Notes: generated from the sequence alone by a model not told the origin. Shown: positions 24,472 through 34,811, numbered from the stretch's first letter. The stretch is DNA of 44,601 nucleotides from DASUTW01 sp035513995 (GCA_035513995.1 DATKBL010000019.1:1-44601), one strand, 5' to 3'. Made by a program: numbers and translations.

Positions 24472-25010
24472 CGCGAGACCTCCCGGTCGTCATCCTCCAG
24501 CGGCCGCCCGCTCCGGCGGCCCAGGACCATCGCGGCGATCGCCGCGATGATCAGCAGGATCGAGGTCACCTCGAACGGGAAGACGTAGTCGGTGAAGAGC
24601 ACCCGGGCGACCTCCTGCACGTTCCCGTCCTGCTGAGGGATGTCGGTGGTCGCCAGCTGCGTCAGCCCCACGCCGACCTGCACCACGAACACGATCGCGG
24701 CGACCATGAAGATTCCCAGCACGATCGCGAGGGGACGCTGGCCGCGGAGCCGCTCCCGGAGGGTCTCCCGCCGGTCGATCCCGAGGAACATGATCACGAA
24801 CAGGAAGAGGACCATGATCGCGCCCGCGTAGACGATCACCTGGACGGCCGCGAGGAACTCCGCGTCGAGCAGGACGAAGAAGACCGCCAGCGTGAACTGG
24901 TTGAGGATCAGCAGCAGGGCGGCGTGGACCGCGTTCCGCTGGAAGAGCATCAGCGCGGCGGCCCCGACCGAGATCGGGGCTGTGATCCAGAACGTGATCA
25001 GCTCGCCCAT
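24468..25010 (-). CDS. nuoJ: NADH-quinone oxidoreductase subunit J (nuo1)
   Basis: This five-helix membrane subunit has 180 residues. The third helix reads AVQVIVYAGAIMVLFLFVIM with the family VYAGAI motif. A loop near 130-145 is polar and longer than in the nuo2 copy. It lies one base after the nuoI stop. Confidence 0.95.
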   Translation of the reverse strand: MGELITFWITAPISVGAAALMLFQRNAVHAALLLILNQFTLAVFFVLLDAEFLAAVQVIVYAGAIMVLFLFVIMFLGIDRRETLRERLRGQRPLAIVLGIFMVAAIVFVVQVGVGLTQLATTDIPQQDGNVQEVARVLFTDYVFPFEVTSILLIIAAIAAMVLGRRSGRPLEDDDREVSR

Positions 25011-25011
25011 C

Positions 25012-25473
25012 TCACCGTCCCTGCTCGGTCGAGGGGGCCGTCCCGAGCGGAGGCGGCGGGCGTAGGAGCTGCTCCTTCTCCAGGATCGCGTCCTCGCGCG
25101 TCGACCACGACATCTCGAAGCTGCTGGTCAGGGTCAGAGCCCGCGTCGGGCAGGCCTCGACGCACAGGCCGCACATGATGCAGCGGAGGTAGTTGATCTG
25201 GTAGACGCTCGCGTGGCGCTCCCCGACCGAGATCGGGCGCACCGGGTCGTTGTCCTCTCCCTGGACGTAGATCGCGTCGGCGGGGCACGCCCAGGCGCAC
25301 AGCTCGCACCCGATGCACTTCTCGAGCCCGTCGGCGTAGCGGTTCAGCAGGTGGCGGCCGATGTGAGACCTCGGCGGAAGCTCCCTGATCTCCTTCGGGT
25401 AGTTGACGGTGACGGGCCGACGGAACATGTTCCGGAAGGTCACGCCGAGGCCCTTGAGCAGCTCCAGGATCAT
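25012..25473 (-). CDS. nuoI: NADH-quinone oxidoreductase subunit I (nuo1)
   Basis: This peripheral-arm ferredoxin-like subunit has 153 residues, the usual size. The two 4Fe-4S motifs are C53/C56/C59/C63 and C98/C101/C104/C108, each ending in CP. The ATG at 25473 overlaps the nuoH stop (ATGA). It is the plain form, in contrast to the DUF4234-fused NuoI of nuo2. Confidence 0.96.
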   Translation of the reverse strand: MILELLKGLGVTFRNMFRRPVTVNYPKEIRELPPRSHIGRHLLNRYADGLEKCIGCELCAWACPADAIYVQGEDNDPVRPISVGERHASVYQINYLRCIMCGLCVEACPTRALTLTSSFEMSWSTREDAILEKEQLLRPPPPLGTAPSTEQGR

Positions 25474-26609
25474 CGGGCCCTCGCCTCCTCCTCGGTCTTC
25501 CGCGAGAACAGCGGCGCCACGATCGACAGGAGCAGCGCCGCGCCCGCGACGATCGCCGTCCACCGGAGGAACGTGTCCCGCCCGTAGACGTCGGGCAGCA
25601 CCACGATCGCCCCGGTAGCCACCACCCAGATCAGCCCCCAGGGGATCAGCAGCTTCCAGCCGAAGTGCATCAGGCGGTCGTAGCGGAAACGTGGCAGCGT
25701 GGCCCGGATCCAGATGAAGACGAAGATCAGGGCGATCAGCTTCAGGAGGAACCACACGATCGGCCACAGCCACGGGAGGAAGTCGAACACGGGGCCCCTC
25801 GGCCCCCCGAAGAAGACGGTCACCGCCACGGCCGACACCGTGATCATGTGGAGGTACTCGGCGAGGAAGAACATCGCGAACCGGATCCCCGAGTACTCGG
25901 TGTGGAAGCCGGCCACGAGCTCGGACTCGGCCTCGGGCAGGTCGAACGGCGCGCGGTTCGTCTCCGCCATCGCCGAGATGCCGAAGATCAGGAACGCCGG
26001 AAGCTGTGGGATCACGTTCCAGATCGTGTCCTGTCGCGCCACGATCTCGGTCATCTGGAGCGAGCCCGAGTACATCAGCACCGCGACGAGGCCCAGCCCC
26101 AGCGAGATCTCGTAAGAGATCATCTGGGCGCTCGAGCGCACCGCGCCGAGCAGAGGGTACTTGCTCCCCGACGACCAGCCGGCCAGCACCACGCCGTACA
26201 CGCCGAGCGAGCCGAGCGCCAGCACGTAGAGGACGCCGACGTTGAGGTCGGCGAGCTGCAGCGGGATCTCCCGGCCGAACAGGGTCACCGACGTGCCGAA
26301 AGGGATCACCGCGAAGGCGAGGAACGCGGGGATCAGGGCGACGACCGGGGCCAGCACGTAGACGGGGCGGTCGGCCGCGGCCGGCGTCAGCCCCTCCTTG
26401 AAGAACAGCTTGATCCCGTCGGCGAGCGTGACGAGGATGCCCCACGGCCCGGCGCGGTTCGGTCCCAGCCGGGTCTGCATGTCGGCCACGACCTTCCGCT
26501 CGGCCCAGATCGTCAGCAGCACCGCGAGCATCAGCGCGGCGAAGACGATGACCACGCGGACCACCAGGATCAGCCAGTCCACCCAGCTCGTGGGGTCGAA
26601 GCCGGTCAT
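25470..26609 (-). CDS. nuoH: NADH-quinone oxidoreductase subunit H (nuo1)
   Basis: This quinone-cavity membrane subunit has 379 residues. Marks are AERKVVADMQTRLGPNRAGP, ADGIKLFFKEG, AETNRAPFDLPEAESELV and HTEYSGIRFAMFF. The acidic PEAESE loop is intact. A C-terminal hydrophobic segment at about 345-365, ending KTEEEARAR, is an extra helix relative to the nuo2 copy. The ATG overlaps the nuoG stop. Confidence 0.95.
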   Translation of the reverse strand: MTGFDPTSWVDWLILVVRVVIVFAALMLAVLLTIWAERKVVADMQTRLGPNRAGPWGILVTLADGIKLFFKEGLTPAAADRPVYVLAPVVALIPAFLAFAVIPFGTSVTLFGREIPLQLADLNVGVLYVLALGSLGVYGVVLAGWSSGSKYPLLGAVRSSAQMISYEISLGLGLVAVLMYSGSLQMTEIVARQDTIWNVIPQLPAFLIFGISAMAETNRAPFDLPEAESELVAGFHTEYSGIRFAMFFLAEYLHMITVSAVAVTVFFGGPRGPVFDFLPWLWPIVWFLLKLIALIFVFIWIRATLPRFRYDRLMHFGWKLLIPWGLIWVVATGAIVVLPDVYGRDTFLRWTAIVAGAALLLSIVAPLFSRKTEEEARAR

Positions 26610-28993
26610 CCCGCCCCCTCCGCCACTGCCTCGGCGGGCTCCTCCTCCGCGACGGCCTCGATCTCCACCGGCGCGATCGTGGAGCCGGCGAGGAGCCGGC
26701 TCATCCGGAGGCCCTCCTGGTTGTAGGGGATGAACGCGGCGCCCTCGTGGACGCCGTCGGTGACGACGACGGGCAGTTCGGCCTCGCCCCGCTCGGTCCG
26801 GATCCTGGCGCGGCCTCCGTCGGCCAACCCCAGCCGCTCGGCGTCGGCCGGGTGCGCCTCGAGGAAGGGCTCGCGGTGGAGCGCGGCCTTCAGCTCGACG
26901 GCGTCGACCGACAGCCGCCCGTCGTCCACGAGCAGCGGGTAGGTGAAGAGCGTGAACCCGTCGCGCGCGGGGGCGTCGGCGAGAGCCGGCACCGAGGCGG
27001 CGGCGGCCACCTCGCGCGGGGCGAGCAGCCCTTCGAGCTCGGCCTGGAGGTCCTCGAGCGACCCGAAGCCGAGGTCCGCCCGAAGCACCTCGGACAGCTC
27101 CTGGAAGATGCGCCACTCGGGCCGGGAGAGCCCCACCGGGTCCCGAGCCGGCGCGATCCGCTGGCCGCGACCCTCCCAGTCGGTGAGGTGGCCGGCCTTC
27201 TCCAGGAACGCGGCGGCGGGGATCGCGGCGTCGGCGAACGGCTCGTACTCGCCGAGCGAGACGTCCACGATCACCGTGTAGCCGGCGTTGGCCAGCGCCC
27301 GCCGGACGAGCTCTTCGTCGGGGAAGTCGGTGAGCGGGTCGACGCCGACGAGGAAGAGGAGGTCGATCTCGCGGGCCGCGCACGCCTCGAGGATCTCCTT
27401 GGTGCTCCGCCCGGGCCCGGCCGGGATCGGCCCGCCCCAGACGGCCTCGACCTCGGCCCGCTCGGCCGCGTCGTCCACGCGCCGCCCTCCGGGCAGGAGC
27501 GCGGGGTGCACGCCCGACCGCAGCGCCCCGCGGTCGTTGGCGCGGCGGGTGAGGTAGGCGATCTTCCCGCCGTGGTCGGCGGCGAGCGAGGCCGCCTGCT
27601 CCAGCGCGCCGGGGCTCTCGGCCAGCCGGGGTCCCGCCAGGATCACCAGGCCGTCGCCGGCCTCGCGCAGCGCGGTGGCGACCTCGTCCGCTCCGGAGCG
27701 GAGCTCCGCGAGCGCCGCCGCCTCACCACCTGGCGGGCATGACAGATGCTCGGCCACGTCCAGCGCGGTGCGGCGGGGGTGGAGGACGACGACCCTCGCG
27801 CCGCCCTTCCCATGCGCCTTTCGGATCCGCAGGTGGAGGATGGGCAGCTCCTCGCGGGTGTCGAGGCCCACGACGAGGATCGCCGAGGCCCGCTCCACGT
27901 CTCCGTAGGTCACCGGCATCCCCGGCGCGGCCTGCATCCGCTCCAGGTCCCAGGAGCCGGCGCCCACCCCGAGACGGTGGTCGAGGTCGTTCGAGGCGAA
28001 GGCGGTCCGGGCGAGCTTGGCCATCGCGTAGGCGTCCTCGTCGGTGAGGCGCGCGCCGCCGAGGAAGGCGGCGCGCGCCCCACCCCTCGCCCTCGCCGCG
28101 ATCTCGGCGAACACCTCGGCGTGCGAGGCCGGCTCCAGCCCCGGCACCCGCAGCATCGGCGTCTCCAGCCGGTCGCGGTCGGGGAAGCGGAACGCGTTCC
28201 GCCCCTTGTCGCAGAGCCACGCCTCGTTGACCTCGGGCTCGTCTCTCGCCAGGTGGCGCACGACCTCGCCCCGCCGTGTGTCCACGCGGAGGCTGCACCC
28301 GCACGCGCAGTGCGGGCAGATCGAGTCGCCCCGCTTCACGTCGAAGGGCCGCGCCGCGAATCGGTACGAGGAGCTCGTCAGCGCACCCACCGGGCAGATC
28401 TGGACGGTGTTGCCGCTGAAGGGCGAGGCGAAGTCCTCGCCGGGCGCGATCGAGACCTGCTCGGCCGCCCCTCGCTCGAACAGCTCGATGAACCGCTCCC
28501 CCGAGATCTCGTCGCAGAAGCGCGTGCAGCGCGCGCACAGCACGCAGCGCTCCCGATCGAGGAGGACCTGGGGCGAGAGCTCGATCGGCTTCTCGAACAC
28601 CCGCTTGGGGTCGATGTAGCGGCTCTCGGCCGGGCCGAACGCCATCGTCTGGTCCTGGAGGGGACACTCGCCGCCGCGGTCGCAGACCGGGCAGTCGAGC
28701 GGGTGGTTGATCAGCAGGAACTCGAGCTGGCCGCGCTGACCCTTCGCCGCGCCCTCGCTCGTGTTCTGCGTCCGAACGACCATGTCGGGGGCGACCTGCG
28801 TCGTGCACGAGGTGACGAGCTTGGCCTGGCCGTCGACCTCGACGAGGCACGTGCGGCAAGCCCCGACCGGCTCGAGGTAGGGGTGGTCGCAGAATCGCGG
28901 GATCTCGACGCCCAGCGACTCGGCCGCCCGGATGATCAGCGTCCCCTCGGCGACCGTGACCCGCCGCCCGTCGATCGTCAGCGTGACGGTCAC
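26606..28993 (-). CDS. nuoG: NADH-quinone oxidoreductase subunit G (nuo1)
   Basis: This is the large iron-sulfur subunit of the NADH module, 795 residues. The ligands are visible in order: 2Fe-2S N1b (C35, C46, C49, C63), His-Cys3 4Fe-4S N5 (H97, C101, C104, C110), 4Fe-4S N4 (C150, C153, C156, C200) and the remote N7 motif (C226, C229, C233, C261). A molybdopterin-oxidoreductase-like domain without expected cofactor follows. The start is a GTG at 28993 overlapping the nuoF stop. N7 is found only in some bacterial complexes. nuo2 has no counterpart of this gene. Confidence 0.94.
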   Translation of the reverse strand: MTVTLTIDGRRVTVAEGTLIIRAAESLGVEIPRFCDHPYLEPVGACRTCLVEVDGQAKLVTSCTTQVAPDMVVRTQNTSEGAAKGQRGQLEFLLINHPLDCPVCDRGGECPLQDQTMAFGPAESRYIDPKRVFEKPIELSPQVLLDRERCVLCARCTRFCDEISGERFIELFERGAAEQVSIAPGEDFASPFSGNTVQICPVGALTSSSYRFAARPFDVKRGDSICPHCACGCSLRVDTRRGEVVRHLARDEPEVNEAWLCDKGRNAFRFPDRDRLETPMLRVPGLEPASHAEVFAEIAARARGGARAAFLGGARLTDEDAYAMAKLARTAFASNDLDHRLGVGAGSWDLERMQAAPGMPVTYGDVERASAILVVGLDTREELPILHLRIRKAHGKGGARVVVLHPRRTALDVAEHLSCPPGGEAAALAELRSGADEVATALREAGDGLVILAGPRLAESPGALEQAASLAADHGGKIAYLTRRANDRGALRSGVHPALLPGGRRVDDAAERAEVEAVWGGPIPAGPGRSTKEILEACAAREIDLLFLVGVDPLTDFPDEELVRRALANAGYTVIVDVSLGEYEPFADAAIPAAAFLEKAGHLTDWEGRGQRIAPARDPVGLSRPEWRIFQELSEVLRADLGFGSLEDLQAELEGLLAPREVAAAASVPALADAPARDGFTLFTYPLLVDDGRLSVDAVELKAALHREPFLEAHPADAERLGLADGGRARIRTERGEAELPVVVTDGVHEGAAFIPYNQEGLRMSRLLAGSTIAPVEIEAVAEEEPAEAVAEGAG

Positions 28994-30342
28994 GGCAGGA
29001 CCTCCGAGATCGGGATGGCCCCGGCGGCGCCGCCCGACCGCGGCGTCGCCGCCTCGAGCTTCGGCCGGTCCTTCCTCGGGCAGCCCCCCGCCTTCACGTG
29101 CTCCACGTACTCCTCGCGGAAGTGCCGGATCGAGCTCTCGATCGGCGAGACCGATCCGTCGCCGAGCGCGCACAGCGACTTGAAGAGGATGTTGTCGCCC
29201 ACATCGAGCATGATCTCGACGTCGTCGAGGCGGCCGCCGCCGTGCTCCATCCGGTAGAGGACCTTCGTCATCCACCACGTGCCCTCGCGGCACGGGGTGC
29301 ACTTGCCGCACGACTCGTGCGCGTAGAACTGAGTCCACCGCAGCACCGCGTCCACGATGCAGTCGTCCTCGTCGAGGACGACGACCGCGCCGGTGCCGAG
29401 GAGCGACTTCTGCTCCGAGATCGACTCGAAGTCCATCGGCGTGTCCAGGTGGTCGGGGGTGAGGAACGGCGTGGACGAGCCTCCGGGTACCCACGCCTTC
29501 AGCGCCTTGCCTTCGCGGACGCCCCCGGCCAACTCCTCGATGATCAGCCGGGCGGGCGTGCCCATCGGAGCCTCGTAGTTCCCGGGGCGCTCCACCTTCC
29601 CGGAGACGGAGAAGATCTTGGTGCCTGTCGACTTCTCGGTGCCGATCTTCGCGAACTCCTCGGCCCCCATCCGGATCACGTGCGGGACCGTAGAGAGCGT
29701 CTCCACGTTGTTGATCACCGTGGGCGAGCCGTAGAGGCCGGCCACCGCCGGGAAGGGTGGCCGCAGCCGCGGCTGGCCCCGCTTCCCCTCGAGCGACTCG
29801 AGCAGGGCCGTCTCCTCGCCGCACTCGTAGGACCCCGCGCCGCGATGCATCACGACGTCGAGGTCGTAGCCGCTCCCCCCGATCCCCTTCCCCAGGAAGC
29901 CGCGGTCGTAGGCCTCGGCGATCGCCCGCTCGACGCGGCGCGCGGGCTCCAGGAACTCCCCGCGCATGTAGATGAACGCCTGGTGGCACCCGACCGCGTA
30001 CGAGGCGATGGCGATGCCCTCGAGGAGCTGGTGGGGGTCGCGCTCCATCAGCTCGCGGTCCTTGAAGGTGCCCGGCTCGCCCTCGTCGGCGTTGCAGGCC
30101 AGGTAGATCGGCTTGCCGGTGTCCTTCGGGATGAACGACCACTTGACGCCCGTGGGGAACCCGGCCCCGCCGCGGCCCCGGAGGCCCGATGCCTTGACCT
30201 CCTCGACGACCTCCTCGGGGCTCATCCCGAGCGCCTTCCGGAGCGACTCGTACCCGCCGTGCTCGAGATAGACGTCCATCGTCTCGGCTCCGTCGACCTC
30301 CCAACGGGCGGTGAGCAGCCGGGGGAAGCGCTCGTCACTCAC
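28990..30342 (-). CDS. nuoF: NADH-quinone oxidoreductase subunit F (nuo1)
   Basis: This subunit binds NADH and FMN and carries cluster N3; it has 450 residues. Marks are GRGGAGFPTGVKWSF (56-70, NADH site), NADEGEPGTFKDRE (FMN site, 84-97) and ESCGKCTPCREGT with a further Cys (N3). It begins with GTG at 30342 and overlaps nuoE by eight bases. The C-terminal 20 residues are unlike the family core. Confidence 0.96.
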   Translation of the reverse strand: MSDERFPRLLTARWEVDGAETMDVYLEHGGYESLRKALGMSPEEVVEEVKASGLRGRGGAGFPTGVKWSFIPKDTGKPIYLACNADEGEPGTFKDRELMERDPHQLLEGIAIASYAVGCHQAFIYMRGEFLEPARRVERAIAEAYDRGFLGKGIGGSGYDLDVVMHRGAGSYECGEETALLESLEGKRGQPRLRPPFPAVAGLYGSPTVINNVETLSTVPHVIRMGAEEFAKIGTEKSTGTKIFSVSGKVERPGNYEAPMGTPARLIIEELAGGVREGKALKAWVPGGSSTPFLTPDHLDTPMDFESISEQKSLLGTGAVVVLDEDDCIVDAVLRWTQFYAHESCGKCTPCREGTWWMTKVLYRMEHGGGRLDDVEIMLDVGDNILFKSLCALGDGSVSPIESSIRHFREEYVEHVKAGGCPRKDRPKLEAATPRSGGAAGAIPISEVLP

Positions 30343-30877
30343 GGTCGTCCCCCAGCCCCGCGAGGATGCGGGACGTCTCGTCGTGGGGCGCCGGCTTCGG
30401 GCCGCGAGCCGGCGGCGGCACCTCGCCCGCGCGCAGCGACCCGATCAGCTCGGTCACGCCCTCCTCGCTCACGCGGTCGTAGCTGCAGTAGTTGACCTGG
30501 ACGACCGGGGCCGCGTCGCATGCCCCGAGGCACTCGACCTCCTCCACCGCGACCTCGTCGTCGCCCTCGGCGGCCCGCCGGGCCGCGTCGTGGACCTCGC
30601 GGGCGCCGAGCAGGGCGCACGAGACGTTCGTGCAGACAGAGATCAGCCAGCGACCGGTCGGCTCCCGCTTGTACATCGTGTAGAAGGTGGCCACCGCCTC
30701 GACCTCGGCCGTCGTCAGGCCCAGCAGGTCGCCGACCTCCCGCATGCCCTCGCGCGAGAGGTGGCCCTCTGCCGACTGGGCCAGGTAGAGGAGGGGGAGG
30801 AGCGCCGAGCGCGACTCCGGGTAGCGCGCCACGATCGCGTCGGCCTGCTCGCGCAGACGGCCCTCGAGGATCGCCAT
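30335..30877 (-). CDS. nuoE: NADH-quinone oxidoreductase subunit E (nuo1)
   Basis: This thioredoxin-like 2Fe-2S subunit (cluster N1a) has 180 residues. Ligands are C82 and C87 (CTNVSC), and C116 and C120 (CLGAC). TFYTMY is the usual lead-in. A Pro-rich C-terminal extension covers about the last 25 residues. The ATG at 30877 overlaps the nuoD stop by one base. Confidence 0.95.
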   Translation of the reverse strand: MAILEGRLREQADAIVARYPESRSALLPLLYLAQSAEGHLSREGMREVGDLLGLTTAEVEAVATFYTMYKREPTGRWLISVCTNVSCALLGAREVHDAARRAAEGDDEVAVEEVECLGACDAAPVVQVNYCSYDRVSEEGVTELIGSLRAGEVPPPARGPKPAPHDETSRILAGLGDDRE

Positions 30878-32160
30878 CAGCGATCCACCCCTCCCATCAC
30901 CGGGTCGACGCTGGCGATGCCGGCGATGACGTCGGCGACGAGTCCGCCGCGCACGATCTCGGGGATCGCCTGGACGTGCACGAACGAGGGGTCCTTGATC
31001 CGGACCCGGTACGGTCGCGCGCCGCCGTCCGAGACGACGTAGTACCCGAGCTCCCCGCGGGGTGACTCCACGCAGGTGTAGACCTCGCCGGCGGGCACCT
31101 TCACGCCCTGCGTCACGATCTTGAAGTGGTTGATCAGGGCCTCCATCGACTCCTCCATGATGTGGCGCACGTAGCGCTCGGAGTTGCCGATGCCGTCGGG
31201 GCCGACCTCGAGCTGGGCCGGCCAGGCGACCTTGGGGTCGTCCACCATCACGCGGCCGCCGGGCATCGAGTCGAAGACCTGCTCCACGATCTTCAGCGAC
31301 TCGCGAATCTCGGCGAGACGGACCTCGTACCGCGCGTAGCAGTCGGCCTCCTCGCGGGTGGGAATCTCGAAGTCGTAGCGCTCGTAGCCGCTGACGGGGT
31401 CGGTCTTCCGCACGTCGTGCGCCACCCCGGCCGCCCTCAGCACCGGCCCGGTCACGGCCCAGGCTCGGCACTGCTCCGCCGTGAGGACGCCCACCCCGCG
31501 GTTCCGCTCGAGCCAGATCGGATTGCCGGAGAGCAGGCTCTCGTACTCGTCGACCTTGGACCCCATGTCGCGCAGGAGGTCTCGGATCGTGTCCTCCGCT
31601 CCCTCCGGGAGATCCATCACGAGCCCACCGGGCCGGATGTAGGCGTGGTTCATCCGGAGGCCGGTGATCGCCTCGAAGACGTCGAGGAGCTTCTCGCGCT
31701 CCCGGAAGCCGTACAGCATCACCGAGATCGCCCCGAGCTCGAGGCCGCTCGTGGCGAGCCAGACGAGATGGCTGGCGATACGGCCCAGCTCGCACACCAT
31801 CACGCGGATCGCCTGGGCGCGGGGCGGCGCCTCGATCCCCAGCAGCCGCTCGACCGAGAGCGCGTAGGCCAGCTCGTTGGAGAACGGCGACAGGTAGTCG
31901 GCGCGCGTGACGAAGGTGGCGCCCTGGTGCCACGTCCGGTACTCGGTGTTCTTCTCGATCCCCGTGTGGAGGTAGCCGACGACGGGCTGGCAATCGACGA
32001 CCGTCTCGCCGTCGAGGGTGAGCACCAGGCGCAGCACGCCGTGCGTCGAGGGGTGCTGAGGGCCCATGTTGATGACCATGAGGTCGTCGGAGAGGCGCTG
32101 GGCCTGCACGCCCCGGGCGACCTCGGTCCCGCCGAGCGGCGTCGGGATCTGCTCGGCCAC
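30877..32160 (-). CDS. nuoD: NADH-quinone oxidoreductase subunit D (nuo1)
   Basis: This is the 49-kDa subunit that forms the quinone head-group site with NuoB; it has 427 residues. NMGPQHPSTHG (31-41) contains the quinone-site histidine, and LHTGIEKNTEYRTWHQ follows. The C-terminus ends PVMGGVDR. A GTG at 32160, one base after nuoC, was chosen; an alternative start at 32193 adds 11 residues overlapping nuoC. This is the only NuoD in the window, so a complex built on nuo2 would have to borrow it or do without. Confidence 0.95.
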   Translation of the reverse strand: MAEQIPTPLGGTEVARGVQAQRLSDDLMVINMGPQHPSTHGVLRLVLTLDGETVVDCQPVVGYLHTGIEKNTEYRTWHQGATFVTRADYLSPFSNELAYALSVERLLGIEAPPRAQAIRVMVCELGRIASHLVWLATSGLELGAISVMLYGFREREKLLDVFEAITGLRMNHAYIRPGGLVMDLPEGAEDTIRDLLRDMGSKVDEYESLLSGNPIWLERNRGVGVLTAEQCRAWAVTGPVLRAAGVAHDVRKTDPVSGYERYDFEIPTREEADCYARYEVRLAEIRESLKIVEQVFDSMPGGRVMVDDPKVAWPAQLEVGPDGIGNSERYVRHIMEESMEALINHFKIVTQGVKVPAGEVYTCVESPRGELGYYVVSDGGARPYRVRIKDPSFVHVQAIPEIVRGGLVADVIAGIASVDPVMGGVDR

Positions 32161-32161
32161 C

Positions 32162-32658
32162 TCAGAGCTCCCGCTGGTCCGGGGGCGGCACATACGCGCC
32201 CTTGTACTGCGTGGCCACGCCGCCGAGCGGCTCGTCCTTCCGGAGCGGGTGCCCCACCCACTCCTCGGGCAACTCGATGCGCCGCAGGTCGGGGTGCCCG
32301 TCGAAGATCACGCCGAAGAAGTCGTAGACCTCCCGCTCGTGCCAGTTCGCCGAGGGATGCACCTGGGCGGCGGTGGCGATCCGGAGGTCGCCCTCCGGCA
32401 GCCCGGCCTTCACCCGGAGTCGGTGGCGATGATCGAGGAGCGAAGCGAGGTGGTAGGCCATCCAGATCCGCGGCTCGCGGCCGGGCCAGTCGGTGCACGA
32501 GAGGTCCGAGAGGAAGTCGAAGGCGAGGTCGGGCTCGTCGCGGAGGTACCGGAGGGTCTCCTCGAGCGAGGCCCGATCGATCGTCACCGTGACCTCGCCC
32601 CGAGCCACGTGGAGGTCGGGGAAGCGTTGGGCCAGGCGCTCCGCGAGCTGGTCCGGGC

Positions 32659-32662
<4 letters not shown>
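32162..32662 (-). CDS. nuoC: NADH-quinone oxidoreductase subunit C (nuo1)
   Basis: This 30-kDa subunit has 166 residues. The signature is WHEREVYDFFGVIFDGHP, followed by LPEEWVGHPLRKDEPL. It overlaps nuoB by four bases. It ends in a short extension (QYKGAYVPPPDQREL), as in many stand-alone NuoC proteins. Confidence 0.95.
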
Positions 32663-33146
<484 letters not shown>

Positions 33147-33159
<13 letters not shown>

Positions 33160-33506
33160 TCGAGCCCGTCCTTCTTCCACACGTAGACGTAGGCGACGAA
33201 CAGGAGGCTGATGAAGATCACCATCTCGACGAGGCCGAACAGCCCCAGCTGGCGGAACGACACCGCCCAGGGGAAGAGGAAGATCGTCTCGATGTCGAAG
33301 ATGATGAACAGCATCGCGATCACGTAGAACTTCACCGGGAACCGCTCGGGCGGCTCGTGCTCGGGGACGATCCCGCACTCGTAGGGCGCCAGCTTCGCCG
33401 GCGTCGGCTTCCGGGGCCGCAGGAGCGCCGACGCGGCGAGCGAGGCGACCGCGAACACGGCCGCCAAGCCGGCGAGAAGCACGATCGGGAGGTACTGGGA
33501 CAGCAT
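33147..33506 (-). CDS. nuoA: NADH-quinone oxidoreductase subunit A (nuo1)
   Basis: This three-helix membrane subunit has 119 residues. Marks are APYECGIVPEHEPPER and IIFDIETIFLFPWAV. It starts 47 bp after the reductase gene on the same strand. No operator or promoter is obvious in that gap, so it is probably cotranscribed with the reductase from the Rex-like promoter near 34.8 kb. Confidence 0.95.
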
Positions 33507-33553
33507 CCCGACCCGAGGCTAGAAGCTCTCCGAAGACACGCGCAAATCCCCCA

Positions 33554-34807
33554 TCATCTGCTCGGTGCGAGTCGCAACAGCACGTCCATCAGCCGGTCGT
33601 CGAGGTCGCCGGCCCGGCCGTCCGTGAGGTTGGCCATCAGCTTGAACAGGAACCGCATCAGCCGCTTCCGCGGCAGCCCGTAGCGCACGGCCGTTCGCAT
33701 CACGGTGGGGCTGCCGATCGCCCGGACGAACCCCCGTCCCATCGCGAAGTAGCGACCGTAGCGCTGACGGAGCATCGCCGGGTAGATCTGGGCCAGGCCG
33801 GGGCGGTCGAGCACCAGCGCCTCGTGGATCAGCTCCGCCGCCAGGCGCCCCGACTCCATCGCGTAGGCGATCCCCTCGCCGTTGAACGGGTTGATGATCC
33901 CGCCGGCGTCGCCGGCGACGAGGAGGCCGGGGACCGCCAGGGGCGCGCGGTTCATCCCCATCGGGAGGGGGCCCGACAGCAGCCTTCCCTCCGCGTTCTC
34001 CTCGGTGATGCCCATCTCCTCGGGAAGGCGCCGCACGAAGACCTCGTAGACCTTCCTGGCCGACAGGTGACGGAAGTCGTGCGCCGTGTTGAGCAGCCCC
34101 GCGCCCACGTTGACGACCCCGTCGCCCACGGGGAAGATCCAGCCGTACCCCGGGAGGTGGCCGCCCCCGTGCTCGAGGTCGAGCCACGAGAGGAACTGGG
34201 GCCGGTCGCCGAGCGGGCTGCGGAAGTAGCGCCGGGCCGCGATGCCGATCGGACGGCTCGGGTCGCGCCGAACGCCGGCCTGCTGCGCGAACCGCGACGA
34301 GGCCCCGTCCGAGGCGATCACGTACCGGGCGCGGATCTCCCGGGGCTCGCCCTCAGCCCGGCGGACCACCGCGCCGCCGACCCAGCCGCGGCCGTCCACG
34401 ATCGGCCGCTCGGCCTCGGTCTCCCGCCACACGATCGCGCCGGCCTTCTCGGCGTTCCGGACCAGCAGCTCGTCGAGGTCGTGCCTCGTGCGCACGAGCC
34501 CGAAGCTCGGGAACGAGTCCAGCTCGGGCCAGGCGAGCTCGACCTCGACCCCCGGGCCGAAGGAGCGCAGGCCGTCGACGCGGACGAACCCCGGCTCGGT
34601 CACGTCCACCCCGAGCTCCAGGAGCTGCCTCGTCCCCCTCGGCGTGAGCCCGTCCCCGCACACCTTCTCGCGCGGGAAGGCCGCCTTGTCCACGGCGAGC
34701 ACGTCCACCCCGTGACGGGCGAGCTCGGCCGCGGCGGCCGACCCCGCGGGCCCCGTCCCGACCACGAGGACGTCGACGGTCTCCGCGGAGCTTGTGAAAC
34801 CATTCAC
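33554..34807 (-). CDS. Geranylgeranyl reductase family FAD protein (probable menaquinone side-chain reductase)
   Basis: This 417-residue flavoprotein belongs to the family that saturates isoprenoid chains. In actinobacteria such enzymes reduce menaquinone side chains (MenJ type). The dinucleotide motif is VVGTGPAGSAAAAEL (15-29), followed by CGDGLTPRG (50-58). The FAD-phosphate motif reads AGDAGGIINPFNGEG. Its place at the head of the nuo1 operon and near two prenyl synthases fits quinone work. The GTG at 34807 lies inside a perfect Rex-type operator, seven bases after a -10 box, so translation appears leaderless. The exact substrate is inferred. Confidence 0.88.
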   Translation of the reverse strand: MNGFTSSAETVDVLVVGTGPAGSAAAAELARHGVDVLAVDKAAFPREKVCGDGLTPRGTRQLLELGVDVTEPGFVRVDGLRSFGPGVEVELAWPELDSFPSFGLVRTRHDLDELLVRNAEKAGAIVWRETEAERPIVDGRGWVGGAVVRRAEGEPREIRARYVIASDGASSRFAQQAGVRRDPSRPIGIAARRYFRSPLGDRPQFLSWLDLEHGGGHLPGYGWIFPVGDGVVNVGAGLLNTAHDFRHLSARKVYEVFVRRLPEEMGITEENAEGRLLSGPLPMGMNRAPLAVPGLLVAGDAGGIINPFNGEGIAYAMESGRLAAELIHEALVLDRPGLAQIYPAMLRQRYGRYFAMGRGFVRAIGSPTVMRTAVRYGLPRKRLMRFLFKLMANLTDGRAGDLDDRLMDVLLRLAPSR

Positions 34808-34811
34808 AAGC
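34790..34811. promoter_or_regulatory. Perfect Rex-type operator over the start of the reductase-nuo1 operon
   Basis: TTGTGAA, ACCA, TTCACAA form a perfect 7-bp inverted repeat matching the Rex consensus TTGTGAA-N4-TTCACAA. It extends to 9-bp arms by flanking GC. It covers the predicted transcription start and the GTG start codon. It begins two bases after the -10 box TAGCAT, nearly the same position as the operator in front of nuo2. Rex represses respiratory genes when NADH/NAD+ is low and is released by NADH. This predicts induction of nuo1 by a high NADH ratio. Confidence 0.82.
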